Shown here: positions 1-13,033 of the stretch, piece by piece
Numbering within the stretch: position 1 is the stretch's first letter
How the letters are laid out: every line of letters begins with the position of its first letter
Assembly: GCA_029449235.1 (NCBI GenBank)
Contig: JANATG010000002.1
Location: 868,001 to 932,000 of the forward strand
Reading direction: 5' to 3'
DNA: 64,000 nt
DNA from: Linnemannia schmuckeri
Taxonomy: Eukaryota; Mortierellomycota; Mortierellomycetes; Mortierellales; Mortierellaceae
The notes under the pieces: generated by a model
Databases searched by the model: none
What the model was told of the DNA's origin: nothing
What the model saw: only the letters and a program-made list of their open reading frames with translations
Position numbers and translations under genes: made by a program

Positions 1-70
1 TTCTTTCGTTCTCGTTTGTTATTTTACTGTAACTAACAGCCGACTGCTTGCTTGTTTTTGTTACACTTCT

Positions 71-1830
71 AGAAACGAGGAGCTTACTCGTTTACAAATG
101 AAGGACATCGAGCTGGGTCTAACCACAAATACTGGCTCACCCTTCTTTATCATCACGCTGACCTTCTGCAAGACAAACCAAGCTGACGCTTCCAAGCATA
201 AGAAGCTGTCTGTTTTATTATCTTTCTTGCTGTATGCTGACAAACAACGATCACGAACTGATAATGCACACACCTTCACCATATTCACCTATCCTTTCCT
301 TCCATTAGCCAATGTTTACCAAATACACCCACAGCCAGACTACGAGCTATCTGTTGTTACACCAAACTCAAGGCCTGGCTGCAGTGGATGGAAAGGAGTG
401 GACGGAGGCTTCGTCCCGAGGACTACGTGTTTCCGGCGTTGGATGCACAAGGGCGCATCAAGTTTCAAGAAGCTCTGTCGCAGACTCGCGTGCAAGGTTG
501 GTTGAACCGGCTCACGAACCAGACAGGTCTTCTTGCGAGACGTAACGGTCGATTCACCACGCATTGCTTTCGTAGAGGCGGCGCCCAATTCCGGTTCATG
601 TTTGCCAAGGAGAAGTTGTCTCTCAAGGCGGTGAAATGGTGGGGAGGGTGGTCTGAAGATGAGGGGACAGGTACCATCATGCGGTACTTGTTGGAGGAGT
701 CCACTCGTTACGAGTATGGCTTTAGCGACATGTTGTCACCGTCTCGTCAGGACAGCCGGAACGCCGTTTACATGGGAGAGACGGACACACCCGGCGCTGC
801 TCCCATCACGCAATACAGTCTGGGTGTCTCGCTTCAGTCTCTGAAAGAAGCGATCGACGTTGAGATGAATCATCGGTCTTCAATCCAGGAGCAAGAGCTC
901 AATCACAAACAGGAGGTGGCGAACAAGGCACTTATAGACTCGAACAATGCAGTTATGGCATCGAACAAGGCCCTCTAGGAGTCGTTCCTTGCTGCGATCC
1001 AAGGGTTAGGAGTAGCTCAGCGGCAGCAAGGCTTACAAGGACAGCAAGTTCATCAGCAGCATGAACCCGCTCCAGCTCCAGCTGCAATCCCTGTTCTCCC
1101 TGTCCTCCCTGTCCTCTCTGTTCTCCCTAACCTCCCTGTCCCCGTCCCCATCCCTGTCCCTGCTCCTACTTCAGCAAGGGAGCAACAGCAGCAAGGGGAA
1201 GTTGAGCCACCGCCTACCCCTCGCATCCCTACCATCAAGCTGTGAAAAGATGCTGTAAAGCAATGGGAAGTTGGAGCCCCTGCGAAGGGATTAACAATTC
1301 CTCTCAGAGACTGGACAGGAGCCATGTGAAAGACGGACCCTACCAAGTATTCGCAGAGGAAGCTGATCGCGAAGGAGTCTGACCGTGTTGGAAGGAACGA
1401 GGGTAACATGAACGACATTCATGGTGAGCATGCTAAAAGTGTCCGGTATCTGATTGAGTCTATCCGCTGGGGCAATTCGAGAAGGAAAGCTGAGGCAGCG
1501 AACAAGAGAGTGGCGACCACGGAGGTTGCCCTGGATGAGAACGAGAACGTTGACGACGTTGAGGTGAATGAGGATGGTGATTCGGAGGAAATGGAAGAGG
1601 AAGAGGAAGAGGAGGAGTGCTCGATCCGATGCAGACCTCCTACACCTGTGTCCCCTAGTGCCAATCAGGCGGCTCCCAAGCCATTCAAGGCGAGAGTTGT
1701 GGTCCCTCGTGTCACTAGAAGCCAAAGCGTCACCCCCGCTTTAGTCCAGGCAGCTCCTGGCCACTGCACTCCATTCAAGCGACGATTGAGGAGCATGAGC
1801 GTATGCCATACTCGAGCAAAGCGGCGTTGA
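71..1830 (+). pseudogene. Decayed Crypton: tyrosine recombinase with C-terminal GCR1_C-like domain (5' part outside window)
   Basis: Cryptons move by a tyrosine recombinase, and fungal copies often carry a GCR1_C-like DNA-binding domain at the C-terminus. The recombinase body is open from about 361 in one frame. It contains the H-x-x-R signature (HCFRRGG, His codon at 562), a KWWGGWS block and the candidate nucleophilic Tyr at 685-687 (RYLLEE). The same frame runs to 1830 through three in-frame stops: TAG 976, TGA 1243 and TGA 1327. The stretch after 1246 (KQWEVG, then KYSQRKLI, then a basic segment and an acidic tail) fits GCR1_C. The 5' part (71-190) is in another frame and has LTFCKTNQAD, where I would expect an Arg at the Cys position. 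An intron ending at AG 307-308 and a frameshift near 340-360 are both possible. The element probably starts upstream of base 1. It is not functional as read. Confidence 0.78.
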
Positions 1831-4800
1831 TAGACACAAACATAGACAAAAATATAGACAAATGCATACACAACTCCTCTCCATCTTCAAAAAAAAAATA
1901 GAGGTGACTCCGAATTCATTCTTTGAACCAAATTGTCCGCCAGATGTGAACAATCAGAGTTATAGCCCCCATATCGAATTCATTCAAAAATAATAAGAAC
2001 CTTAGGTGCTGGTTCTTGGCAAAACATAAGTGCAGCACGGATTAGGCATAAGCTCAAATGGTTGTCTCTTTGAAGGATTCAGATAAGAAAAATAAACATC
2101 TCCTTCTTTATGAGAAATGCCATTTTATTGAAGGACCAAGAAGGAACAGGCAATTGAAGAAGGAGAGGATGGTGAAGGAAGAGAAAAAGTTACACGAAAT
2201 CAATCGTACAGCTTTTAAAAAAAAAGAGTGCGGCACAGGTGAGAACAACAACAACAACGAAAAAAGATCGAGAGCCTGCTGAAAAGGTTTGGACCGTCAA
2301 GTTTGAATAACCAGTATCATCAACGCGCGATGACGCAGATGGCTAAGATCAACAAAGAATTTTAGGGAAGCACTCGCACGACGCGACGCGACGGGACGCG
2401 TGAATATGAGATTTTTTGTACAATGATATGGAACAAACGTGCAAGGAAAAAAAGGGCGATGTTGAAAAAAGAGTGCGTGGAGGGGAGGAGGTGGGAAAGT
2501 GCGAGAACCTTGCTGACATGGTTTCGACCAACAGCTTTGAACACAATCCATCAAGGGTGATGATGGGCGCAGATATCTCAGGTATGTACACGGCTATCAG
2601 ATTTGTTCGGGAGATGATAAATAAGATTTCAATTGATGGAACTTAGTGGCTCCGAGAATAAAAAAGAAAGGAGGGAGAGGGGGAGATTAATGAATGACGA
2701 GTCAAGACATCAGAGAAGAGAGTGTACAAGAGCAAGGTGTAGGGATTGGTGAGGCAGGAGAATGAGAAAAGAGGAGTGAAGACTAAGGCGAGAACACAAA
2801 TTAAAGAAAGAAGTAAGTAAAAGAGAATAGCGGCCCATGAGTGCGAGAACACAATAGGGCGTGGAGAATAGTGGGATTGGGCACTAGCAACGTCATCTAG
2901 ATCTCAGCATCATCGGAAAGAAAAGTATCTGTTTGTCGCTTATGTTATTTTTTATATTTTTTATTATCTCGCGACATAGCACGCATCTGAGTCGCGTTTT
3001 TTTCAATCATATTTAACTAGCGAATAGGTTGTTTACCGGATTGCCATTTCAGCGAGAGTCGCTCAAACTGGATTCTCCGTTCAGAAAAGAAGGGGTAGGT
3101 TGTCGTTGTTACGAAAATAGTGACGGGTGATAGATGGTTTGGCGGGTAAATGAGTGGGCTAAATGGATTCTAGGGGAGGGGGCGAGAAAAAGAGAGAGAA
3201 GAACATTAGGGAGGAAATAATAGGCCAATTGAACTACCGAACCCGAACTCATGAGTTGTGTCTTATGGCCAGAACAAAAGATAGAAACGTGAATATGACT
3301 AACCAGAATGAAAAAAAGAGCTTTCTTAAGATTTGGGTTGCAACGGTGCGGATCAAGAAAAGGGCTTTCGCGATGGGGCGCGCGAGCTCATTGAGAACAA
3401 ATACCTTGTTGCCTCAAATCGAAAGTTAATAAACATTCAATCGGAGACACAGGTATCTGTTATTTGACGGGAAGGAAAAACGTAGCGTCCTGCCAACAGA
3501 ATCAGGAGTAAAACGTAAGTGGAAAAGAAAAACAGGATACTTACGGAAATACATACATGCACGGAAGGACGGCAGAGAAGAAAACCGTAAGAAAGGGAAG
3601 GAATGGTACATGTCAGAGTGGTACAAAACAATCAAAGCTACCGCTGGTACACCCTTCTAAACCCTTTCCTTTCCCTCTTCTTTTTGGAGACCTGGAACAA
3701 ATATTGGCGTTGGCCAACTCTTGTCTTTTTTTGTCCAATATCCCGTTCCACGAAAACCCCTTTGATTTTATCCTTTTCTCTTTCTCTGTTACTCAACTTT
3801 TCATACCCTTCCTTCTTACCTTACACCTCGCTCCACATGTTCCACTCCTTCACTCTTACATCCATCTTCCACTTCCTTTTTTTTTTCCAAATCAAATCGC
3901 CATTCTCTTTTGTCTCCTCACCATTCCCATTAGTTCACTGCAACAACAGGGCATCACTATCATCGTATGCGATCGACTCACTCGTTGAGAAAAGAACAAC
4001 TATATCCAAACACGAATGAACTATCCAGATCGGGACAAATGGATCTCAGACCAGAGAAGGGGTTATGAATGAGAAAAGGATACAAGTGAGGGACTGAAGG
4101 AAGGACAGAAAAAACTGAGCTTTTTACTCGAATGGGGTCATTCACATCCTCTCCATCTGCCTCAACAACAACTAGTCTTTCTCACTCTTTGTCAATTAGC
4201 CCCCTGAGCTTATTTTCATGCTCGCTTCTAACACGCCAGTGTCTTGCGGAAATCACTAAGAGTTCAAGGGGGAAGGGAGGAAGACGATGTTTCTGTGATC
4301 GGAAGTGACAACATCGAAAACCAGAACAACAGAAGTATAGCACACCATAAACACCGCCGCTGTCAGAGTCGATCAACTTTGTTGCCAAGAGAGAAAATAA
4401 CCATGGTTGCGCAAGGTATGTAGTTACAAACACACAACAGGGATGTGTCAAGCCCCCCTACTCCCCAACCCTACACTGATAACGTAGTAGTAAAACCAGG
4501 AGGGCGAGAGAAAAACAACGGAGAATGTTGGCCCACGAAACGGCATTGCTGAAAAAAACTACAAGAACGGGAAATAGGGCAACATGCCAAAGCCCAAGGG
4601 CGATAGACAGAAAAAAGGGACTGTTAACGATACAGGGAAGTAAGGGAAGTGAGGGAATGAGGGAAGTCAGGAAAGTGAGGGAAGTAAGGGAAGTAAACAA
4701 AAAAACCACACATATGAGAAGGGAGTTAACAATATCTCTCGTCTAATGGGCGTTCCATAGGTCCAAGCATGCGCATGGATTATCGGTACTCTAACAATGG

Positions 4801-6174
4801 TAAAAGAAGGACGATGTATTTAGAACGCCCCCACCAAGTCAATAGGCCTGAACGGTGGATGGTGTCTTTGAAACGTTCTCTCTTGCCAAAGGAATGCAAA
4901 TGCGAAGTACCAACAGGTGCTTCTTTGCTCACATTCTTCTCATCCACTCAAATATTCGTCCCTGATACGTCAAACAATCCACCACCAATGAATTCAGGTC
5001 CGTGATGGGGGTGGTACGCTGCATGTTCATGTACAGTACGCGTTCCTGTCCTTTCGGCAACCGTCCGTTTGTTCGTTCGCCCAATATCACAAATTGAGTC
5101 AATGCAAACGCGGAGTTGCCGTTAGGTAAACAGTCTGGGTCAAACCCCCTTGCTTTCAAACCGCCCTCTGAATTGTCAGCAACTTGAGCGAAAACTCCTG
5201 GATCGAATCATCACAGATTCAGAAAGCATTCACCGTTATTCTCTATACACAAAGGAGGAGAAAGCACCAGGAGAAAGAAGTCACTGAGGACGTCCAACGC
5301 ACACACTGTAGAACTTGACGCTGTTCCTGTTAGCGTTACTATTTGTCTGATTGATGGACTTCGAGCTGAGGTTGGCATGTTGAGGTGATGGTTGGCTGCT
5401 GTAAAAAAAAAGGGCGGATGGTGGTCTCCAAATCCCTTTTCAAGTTTATTTTTCTTCATTTCGATTTTCCTGTTTTGCGCACAGGAAAAAAATAACATTG
5501 GGGATCGTCTTTGTTCTCACTTTTTTGCGCTTCTTTTTTCAGTTTAGAAGGGCAGTTCTTTCCAACCCCCCATTCCTCCTTTCGTGTCTCCTTTTTGCGC
5601 GTCTTATGCCTTTTTAGCCCCCAATATCAAATGCTACAAAATAACAGAAAACAAGAGAAGGTGGAAACATGAGTATGTTAGAGAGAATGTTAGCAGTGGA
5701 ACCCATAGTCGTTTACTACACCATTCACCCGGACTCACACCATCTATCCACTACACAGTCATAGCTGACTCTATGAAAGTAACACTTCTTTAGCACCACC
5801 AACGAGTGAATATGTAGTGATGAGACTACTGTATCTCAACGACTGATGGTACTTCAACTGGCTCTGCTTTGTTCTGCCCACCCCCCTCCTTTTTTCGTTT
5901 TCTTTTTTTGTTCTTTTGCATCCATTCGTTTCTTTTTCCTTTTTGCTCTTTCCCTTCTGCTTCTTTCAAAGTGCCCTTTACGATACCATACAACTCTCCA
6001 CCCTTCCAACTTCTCCTCTCCTTCCTTCTTATTCTCTCTCCACGTATTCCACGAACGTTGCCTGCCTCATATCCATTTCTGTCCGATCAGATTATATACA
6101 ACAAGCAATCTCTTCCAAGACCTCATACTTCTTCCTCTTCAAGCCAGCAAAGCAAATCGCCTTTTTCATAAGCC
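1831..6174. other. Gene-poor spacer upstream of the Myb gene
   Basis: No gene can be supported here. The stretch holds A/T-rich simple sequence, a 10-mer-like minisatellite at 4635-4697, a short orphan reading frame on the minus strand (4929-5205, see findings), and a strongly C/T-rich leader from about 5840 to 6170 that is probably promoter or 5' UTR of the Myb gene. Open frames in the C/T-rich parts are compositional. Confidence 0.6.
4635..4697. repeat. Minisatellite of GGGAAGTAA/GGGAAGTGA-like units
   Basis: Six to seven degenerate 9-10 bp units of the form gggaagtaa, gggaagtga or gggaatga lie head to tail. There is no coding context. Confidence 0.7.
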
Positions 6175-7434
6175 ATGATGCACCACGTCCGTCGAGCTAG
6201 CTATCCATCGCTCAACTACAACGACGACAATGCTTCTCTACCTCGCCAGCCTCAGTCGGGTCATCACCAACAAGCAAGCCAGTCTGGGATGCCTCAGCAC
6301 CAGTCCCTCCAGACCCTTCACCAACAGCAACAGCAGCAGCAACAGCGACAGCACCAGCACGTTCAGTATCTCCATCAGCAACCACCCCCACCTTCACCAA
6401 GCTCACAACAGCAGCAGAAACAACAGCAACAACAACAACAACAACACCAGCAGACACAACCACCATTGATGCACGAGCATCTTCAATACTCAATACACAC
6501 ACACCATTCAACCCATGCACCACATCCCACAAAAGGAAACAGTGGCACTGCCTTTGGAGACCGACCACCTCCTTCTTCTTCTACTTCAGAAAACAAGCTT
6601 ATCCGATCACATTCGCACACCTTGAGTCACCCGCACCTCCAACTGCCTCCTCACCACAATTATGCCTCTCCACCCCCACCTCACCCCAGCCAACAACAAA
6701 AAATTCAAAAGCAACAGCAACAGCAACAGTCGTCGTCATCGATGTTGCCTTTTCATGGACAGCCGATGCACCCCTCGATGTCTTTGCCAATCCATCCAAT
6801 GTCATCCCCGCCAACGCCTATGCACGATGATTACCATCAGCAACAACAGCAACAGCAAGCTGAGGCGACCATGGAGTCTGATGACTCTGCGTCTGATAGC
6901 GAGGCTTGTGTCGGCGGCATCCAATGGACGCGTCAAGAGGTAAACAAAGAAAATGACAAGTTGACCTATGAGCCGACAGAGTGGCGTGGATAAGAGACAT
7001 AACAAACGGCTGGGAGGAACACACTGGAAAAAAAGCGGTGTGGCAATGGGCCTCGGAACGTAGTTGTTTAGTCATCCTCCTTACATCCCCTTTGGTGTTG
7101 TTGTATAGTCCCTGTTCATCCCCATCGACAGCTGTTTGTTGTTGATATTGTTTTTATTTGTTAGCCATGTTTTCCATCCCTCTCTTCCCCTTCAGGCTCT
7201 TCTTACTCTCAACCCCCTACTTTTTTTTGCTCTGTTTGCAGCCATAGACCTCAGGTTAACAATGAGGCTTTTTTTGTGTTCTGTAGGATGAGTGTCATAG
7301 CCGTTGCAACCACATTTTTTTGTTTTCGCCTTCATCCAGCACTGTCTTTTCGTTCATCAATTGTTTACCAGCTGGGGGAGGGGGGTAGTGTGTTTTTGAC
7401 AGGGATAACACCCCAGCCATCTACCATCCCTCTG

Positions 7435-7472
<38 letters not shown>

Positions 7473-10400
7473 GTTAGCTTAGGTTTTTGGGTGCGAGGCT
7501 GATCTGATGTTGACATTGAAAAATAGAGAGGTAGAAAGTATAAGAGGGAAAAGGGGGGTTGTTGAAAGAGGGAGGTAGGGATGAGGAAGGAGGTGAGGGA
7601 GAGGGAGAGAGAAGAAGGGGATGAACACAGTGAAGAGAAGGGGTAAATAGAGAGACAAGAGAAGGAAGAGGAAGAACAATGCTAGAAATAAGGAGTGCAT
7701 GGTTGGCATGTCCGCCTGTCTACCTCACAGCCAGTGTGTTGTCATTGGTTTGATATTTATTCGTATCATGCCATAGCTCTCATCATTGATGTATGTGAGT
7801 GTGTTTCCAACGTCCAGCCCTTTTTTATCTCCCTTCTCCGTGTGTGGCAATGGTCGATGCTTATCCTTGTTCGATCCCAGATTTCGTGGCGCGTTCCCAG
7901 GACAGAGGGACTGCGCGTTGCATGTAATGGAATGGGCCATGTTTCGTGGATATTAATATTATCCCACGGTGATTGAAAGGGAGGGACATGGTTTATGAGT
8001 GATAAACAGCTCCCCAAGAATAAAGAGAGATGCGCACGCTGGGCACATATACAAAATACACAGACACATTCACAGACACATACACTTACACACCGTGGTG
8101 CGATGACGATGTTTGTATGCCCTCCCTCTCTTAATGATGCTGATGACCTACTCACACACATTCATTCATGGGGGTCATTGCATCTTCAACCCCTCTCTCC
8201 TTCTTTATCCCTTTCTTTCTTCCACCATTATTTCTACTCCCTTTTTTTTTTTTTTTTTTTTTTGACAATACCCATTGCGAGAAAGAGATCATGAACAAAA
8301 GCGTAATTGGTGCTTAGTTGCATTGGATCATGCCCTTTTAGCTGCTGTATTTGCCACCGATGGTTACAGGCAGCCCGGCGTTCAATTGAATAATATTTTC
8401 TTTATTGCCAATTTCTTATTTTTCACTAACAGTCGATTGCTAATGGAGCGCATCGTTCTGCTACCCTTCCTTCTCCTTCTCTCCTCCGCCTCTTTTAACG
8501 TGTGTCTCCTTTTGGTGACTGTCCTTCCTCAACCCACCCCCAACCCTCGCTCTCATCTTTTGAATTGTATCGAGACATACTATTCTCTCGATACATCAAC
8601 GAGTCGTCCTTCATCATCATTGTTGTTGCTCAGAATGTGTACAAGTGTGCTCTGACCATGTATGTGCTCCTGAGTTTCGCCACTGTCCTCCAGTTACATA
8701 TTTTCCAGCTCACCTAAACGACCATCCTCACATCGCCTCTCCCTCTGTTTTCACCGTGCGCTGTGTTTTCCTTTCCCTCAATGACCCCAGGGCATACCTT
8801 ATTGTTCTCTTCTCTTTTCACATTCTCCTTTTCTCTCTTTTCGTTCCTATCTCTCTTCATCTTTTTTCAACTCTTTCAATTTCTTCCTTCTTCGCTCTTC
8901 GCCTTCTACCCACAGTTCCCTCCCCTTTCTGCTCTTTCCCCCTTTGCCCATTCACTCCTACGCGCCTGTCCACTCTCTTTTTTTCTTTTTTTTTCTTCTG
9001 AGCTATCCCATAGTCCTCCTTTCCTTTCATCGCTGCCCTCATTCTTCTTTTCAGTCTTCTTCCCGTACCCTTACCCTTCTCATTTTTTGCCCAGCCTCTT
9101 CCGTCCAATCTCATCCCTCCGCCTCTGTACATTCACGCTCGCCCACACACCCCACCCTCGCAACGGTGATCGTCTTCTTCCTACCCCCAACGCACCAATA
9201 CCCATCCAACCAACCAACCAATCCCTACGTTTCTTGTTGTCTCCATACACCGCGCTGATTCTTTTACAGAACATTCTCTACAGCATCCGTTAAAGCCCTT
9301 AGGCTCTTCCTTTCTTCTTGGCACATCTCTTTTTACTTTCTACTCTTACTTTCGCCCTCACCCTTCTCCTCACAAGCCCTACTCCTTCAAAGAAAAGCGC
9401 TGCTCTTACTTTTCTCCTTGCGTCCTTTTTATTATTAATCGTAAATACTACTTTGTCCATGGCATTGTTCGCTGGAAGGCAGAGGAAAAGAGAGGGTGTG
9501 TGTTTGCAAAAGAGAGGAATGGATACGAGGCAGAAAACCAGAGAGGACGAATACGCATAATACCCTACTATTTGTTGCTATGTTCAACCTGAAAAGCGAC
9601 CGTTAACTGATGCATATATTTCTCTCTCTCTCTCTATCTCTCTCTCTTTTTCTCTCTTGTTACATCTTATCCACCCACCATGACTTTCTGTACCTTGTTA
9701 CTGCCTCCCTCCCCGCTCGTCATGCACATTCATATCGCTCCCTCTAGGACAACCTGCTAAGAGAAGCGGCAGCCAAGTTCAGCGGCAAGGCCTGGAAGAG
9801 AATTGCAGAGTACTGCTTCCCGGACGGATCTCGAAACAAGGATCAGTGCCTCCAACGTTGGCGGATGATCTCCAAGCCAAGATCGATTAAAGGTCCATGG
9901 ACCCCAGAGGTAACGATGAAGGAAGAATGGCCTTATGTTACTTTCCTTGTCGCTCCTTTGTTTCATATTGTATTCTTGTGCGCACCTTTCTAGCCTTTTA
10001 TCTTTTGTAACGTGCGTAAGAGGTGTTTGCTTTATTATTCTCGTGGGGGGTCCTCTTTATCACTGCCTCTGTCAATCAGTAATTCCAATGGCTTTGTTTG
10101 CCGACCGATACTTTTTAAATTCACCGAGGAATGGGAGAAGAGATAGCTGCGAATTTCGCCACTTTGTCTATCCCTTCCACCCAGTCCCTTCCATCGACAT
10201 CATCGACATGCCTTTCGCCTCTTTTTCTTTTGTTGTCCCGCATTCGCATTGACCTTTTTTCCATCCTTCCTTCCTTCCTGCTCACATATCACTTGCTTGC
10301 CCACCAACTACTCTTTTTTTTTTTATTTCTTTGGCATATGCATTACTCATAGGAGGATCGACAGCTCCGAAACCTTGTGAAAGAGTTGGGCGCAGAGAAA

Positions 10401-12429
10401 TGGGTCCTTATTGCAAGTCGATTGGGCTCGCGCACTGGCAAGCAATGCCGTGAACGCTGGCATAACCATCTTGATCCTAGCAGTAAGTTGTTGAAACTAT
10501 TTACCCTCCTTCGCACAAATTCGAAGGGGCGTTCTTGTCTATGTAGTGGAGATGGTTAGGAGTTTAGAACAGAAGTACAAAATTATCCTCCGAATTGCCG
10601 CCTCAATGGACCCCTTCGTTCTTTCTACTCTTCGCTAGTTGACAAGTCCCCCTTTACAGCAAAAGAAGACGAGCTCATCTTCAAGTTGTTCGAGCAGTTT
10701 GGGTCCAAGTGGGCTGAAATGTCAAAACTGATGCCAGGTCGTCCCGACAACGCCATCAAGAACCACTTCAACACATCCATGCAGCGAAAGCGAAGGCGTC
10801 TTAGTCTCCAGGATCCTTCAGGTATGTCCCTTTGGCGTTATTTTGACGTAATTTGAGTATAGGAGTGTTTTAAGTGACACACCTAGACAGAAAGAGCAGC
10901 CATTAACCTGCCTAAATATTTTTTCTTTACTTCTTTACTATCATGTAGAACTCCAAATGAAACTCCATGACAACAGCTCAGGATCCACCACAGCGAATAT
11001 CTCACCACTCGCTTCACCCACCGCTGCCACCTCGCCCACTATTCTCTCCCGCAACCATCGCTTCGATCCATATGGTAAACAAACATTACACCTCTATGTA
11101 CTCATTCATTTTTTTGCACATTGACAGGTGTACTAACCATGTTTATTAACATCTTTATATATAGAGAGGCGACACTCCATGCCTTCGTTGGAGATGGCGG
11201 CAAAGGCTCACGCAGGGTTTCAGGCAGCACACTCACATGGCGCACAGGAGAATCAGTACGATAGTGCCCAGACGACTCGTAGCGTCCTCACGCCTCCCAT
11301 CACCCCCGACACCAACAGCAAGGTCCAGTTCTCACCGAGCATGTCGCGTTCAATCTCCATGGGATCCAACGTCCGCTCAGCCTCTGGAAACTATCCACCA
11401 AACAACAAACCGCTTCAAGGCCCTAGTCCTGGACAAACAAGACCAAACTTGCCTGGCAATCCCTCGATTCACAAGTCCAATGGTCCTTATTATGCATCTA
11501 CCTCGGCAGCCATGGCGACGTCAGCCTCATCGCCCAGCACCTCCTCCCTTGGTAACAATATGCAAAACAAGATGATCCGGTCGTCCTCTGCCATGACAGT
11601 ATCGAGCTCAAGCGGCATAGTACCACCTTATAACAGTCATCCCATGGAGTATGGCTACGGTTACTACCATCAAGAGCAGCAGCTGAATCACTCGCTCCCC
11701 CGCCCCAACATGACCCGACACGAATCCTTGGGTCATCACCCCAGTCGACAGAACCAGCATGAGCACCACCGTTCATTGGATCTCGACCCGTTTTCGGCAC
11801 TGGCAGAGTTGGCAAACTTGGCTGAGCAGCACCGCGAGATGCCCGTTCGGGATCGGCCCACCACCGTTGTTGTCCAGAGCAAGGAGGAACCAAGAGAGTA
11901 CGGTCATGAAGGCGAGTACAAAGGACCAGAGAGGGCATCTATGTCAGCTGTGACGGATCGGAGCAGCGATATTGAGGATGCAGTGATGAGCACCAAGATC
12001 GCCAAGCCGAATACCCTCACTCGTCGTTTCTCAACCTCGCTGAGCCATTTGAAAGAAGAGGACCATCTAGAGGAGCATCATGGGTACTCTCAGCACAACT
12101 CGGAGTGGGCACACCACTCGTACCATATCGACCAACGATCTGGACGTGGTGGTATTCAAGCAGGTCGTCGACACTCGTTGTCGCCGTCTTCAGAGATGTC
12201 GCCACCAACTCACTTTCGATCCGAGCGTTCGTCTGTCGACTATTCGAACTCTGAGCATGGATCTGACCGAGATCAGGACGACATGGAGTTGGACCACGAT
12301 GTTCAGAAGCAGAAGCAGACCTCGCCTAAGCCTAGTGCCGCCTACCTTGCGATCCGTCGTGGCTCTGTCCGTGAACTCATGGCCATCGATAACCTCTGCC
12401 TAAGTTCCGAGGAGATGGAGCGCCAATAG
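6175..12429 (+). CDS. Three-repeat (R1R2R3) Myb transcription factor
   Basis: Predicted nuclear DNA-binding regulator of the c-Myb type. Exons: 6175-6939, 9748-9909, 10353-10482, 10639-10821, 10949-11074, 11165-12429. Phases agree at every junction and give 876 aa. Residues 1-245 are Gln/His/Pro-rich, with long CAG/CAA runs. R1 starts at Trp251 (QWTRQE), is split by intron 1 and resumes as DNLLREAAAKF, ending with QRWRMI. R2 has KGPWTPEEDRQLRNL and CRERWHNHLDPS. R3 has the usual Phe in place of the first Trp (SPFTAKEDEL) and ends with IKNHFNTSMQRKRRR. The long C-terminus (about 455-876) is Ser/His/Pro-rich and recurrently has RRHSMPSLE- or RRFSTS-like basic-Ser motifs that could be kinase sites (inference). 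The start is the first of two ATGs after a pyrimidine-rich leader. Intron 1 is 2808 bp; the other introns are 90-443 bp. Reading through intron 1 would give a 272-aa product ending at 6993. Target genes are unknown. Confidence 0.88.
6940..9747 (+). other. Very long first intron of the Myb gene
   Basis: GT at 6940 and AG at 9746-9747 join TRQE to DNLL in phase 0, completing Myb repeat 1. The intron contains a 36-base T run (7436-7471), a second T run near 8240-8262, a CA-rich stretch near 8045-8100, long C/T-rich DNA from 8650 to 9290, and a (CT)n block near 9619-9650. I see no convincing internal gene. Confidence 0.75.
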
Positions 12430-13033
12430 GCACCGTGCCACTCACTGCTCTCCGCGTTGTCCTTTTTTTTGGACTTTCTCACTCATCTTCTACTTGAAGT
12501 AACAAGTACACTTTGTACATAACACATGCCTCTTCTTTTTTCGGTATACATTAACCTCTTTTTTTTTTCGTTTGATATCCAATCCGCACTTTCTACTTCA
12601 CGCACTTTACTTTAGTATTCCACTCCCATTTCCAGACTTCTTACTTGTTTAGATCAATAGGTGTATCCTTCCTTCTTTCTTTTGCTTGTCGCGCCCTTAG
12701 TATCTGTAGATAGCCATTTCTCTCTTTCCTATTATTGTTTTGATTATTAAAGGGGAGACTTTTTTGTCCGCAGTCGAAAGCGTTGGCGCGTTTGTTTGAG
12801 AGAAATGGTCCAAACCCCTCAACCAAGCAAATCAATTTTTAACGACGCGACTCTGATCAATCTGAGTCCTTGAAGGAACAGTCACCGAAAGAGCGCGCTT
12901 TAAAAAGAACGAGCTGATCTGCCATCATGTCATCCCTTGACATTGGCTTTTTTTCTTTTTTTTTTCTTCTTCTTTCTTCACTCCACCAACAACGCATTCT
13001 ACTTTCCTCACTCCCCACAACTTCGTCACCACC
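12430..13033. other. Intergenic spacer between Myb and WD40 genes
   Basis: Pyrimidine-rich spacer. It probably contains the Myb 3' UTR and, from about 12930, the pyrimidine-rich leader of the WD40 gene, which ends in a good start context (ccaccATG). No reading frame is supported. Confidence 0.55.

Noticed and set aside
3557..4019. Two overlapping plus-strand frames of about 140 codons
   Set aside because: They arise from C/T-rich DNA and encode Phe/Leu/Ser/Pro low-complexity sequence without motifs, splice context or codon pattern of neighbouring genes.
8645..9293. Long plus-strand frames up to 176 codons
   Set aside because: They lie inside the Myb first intron and are compositional products of a pyrimidine-rich tract.
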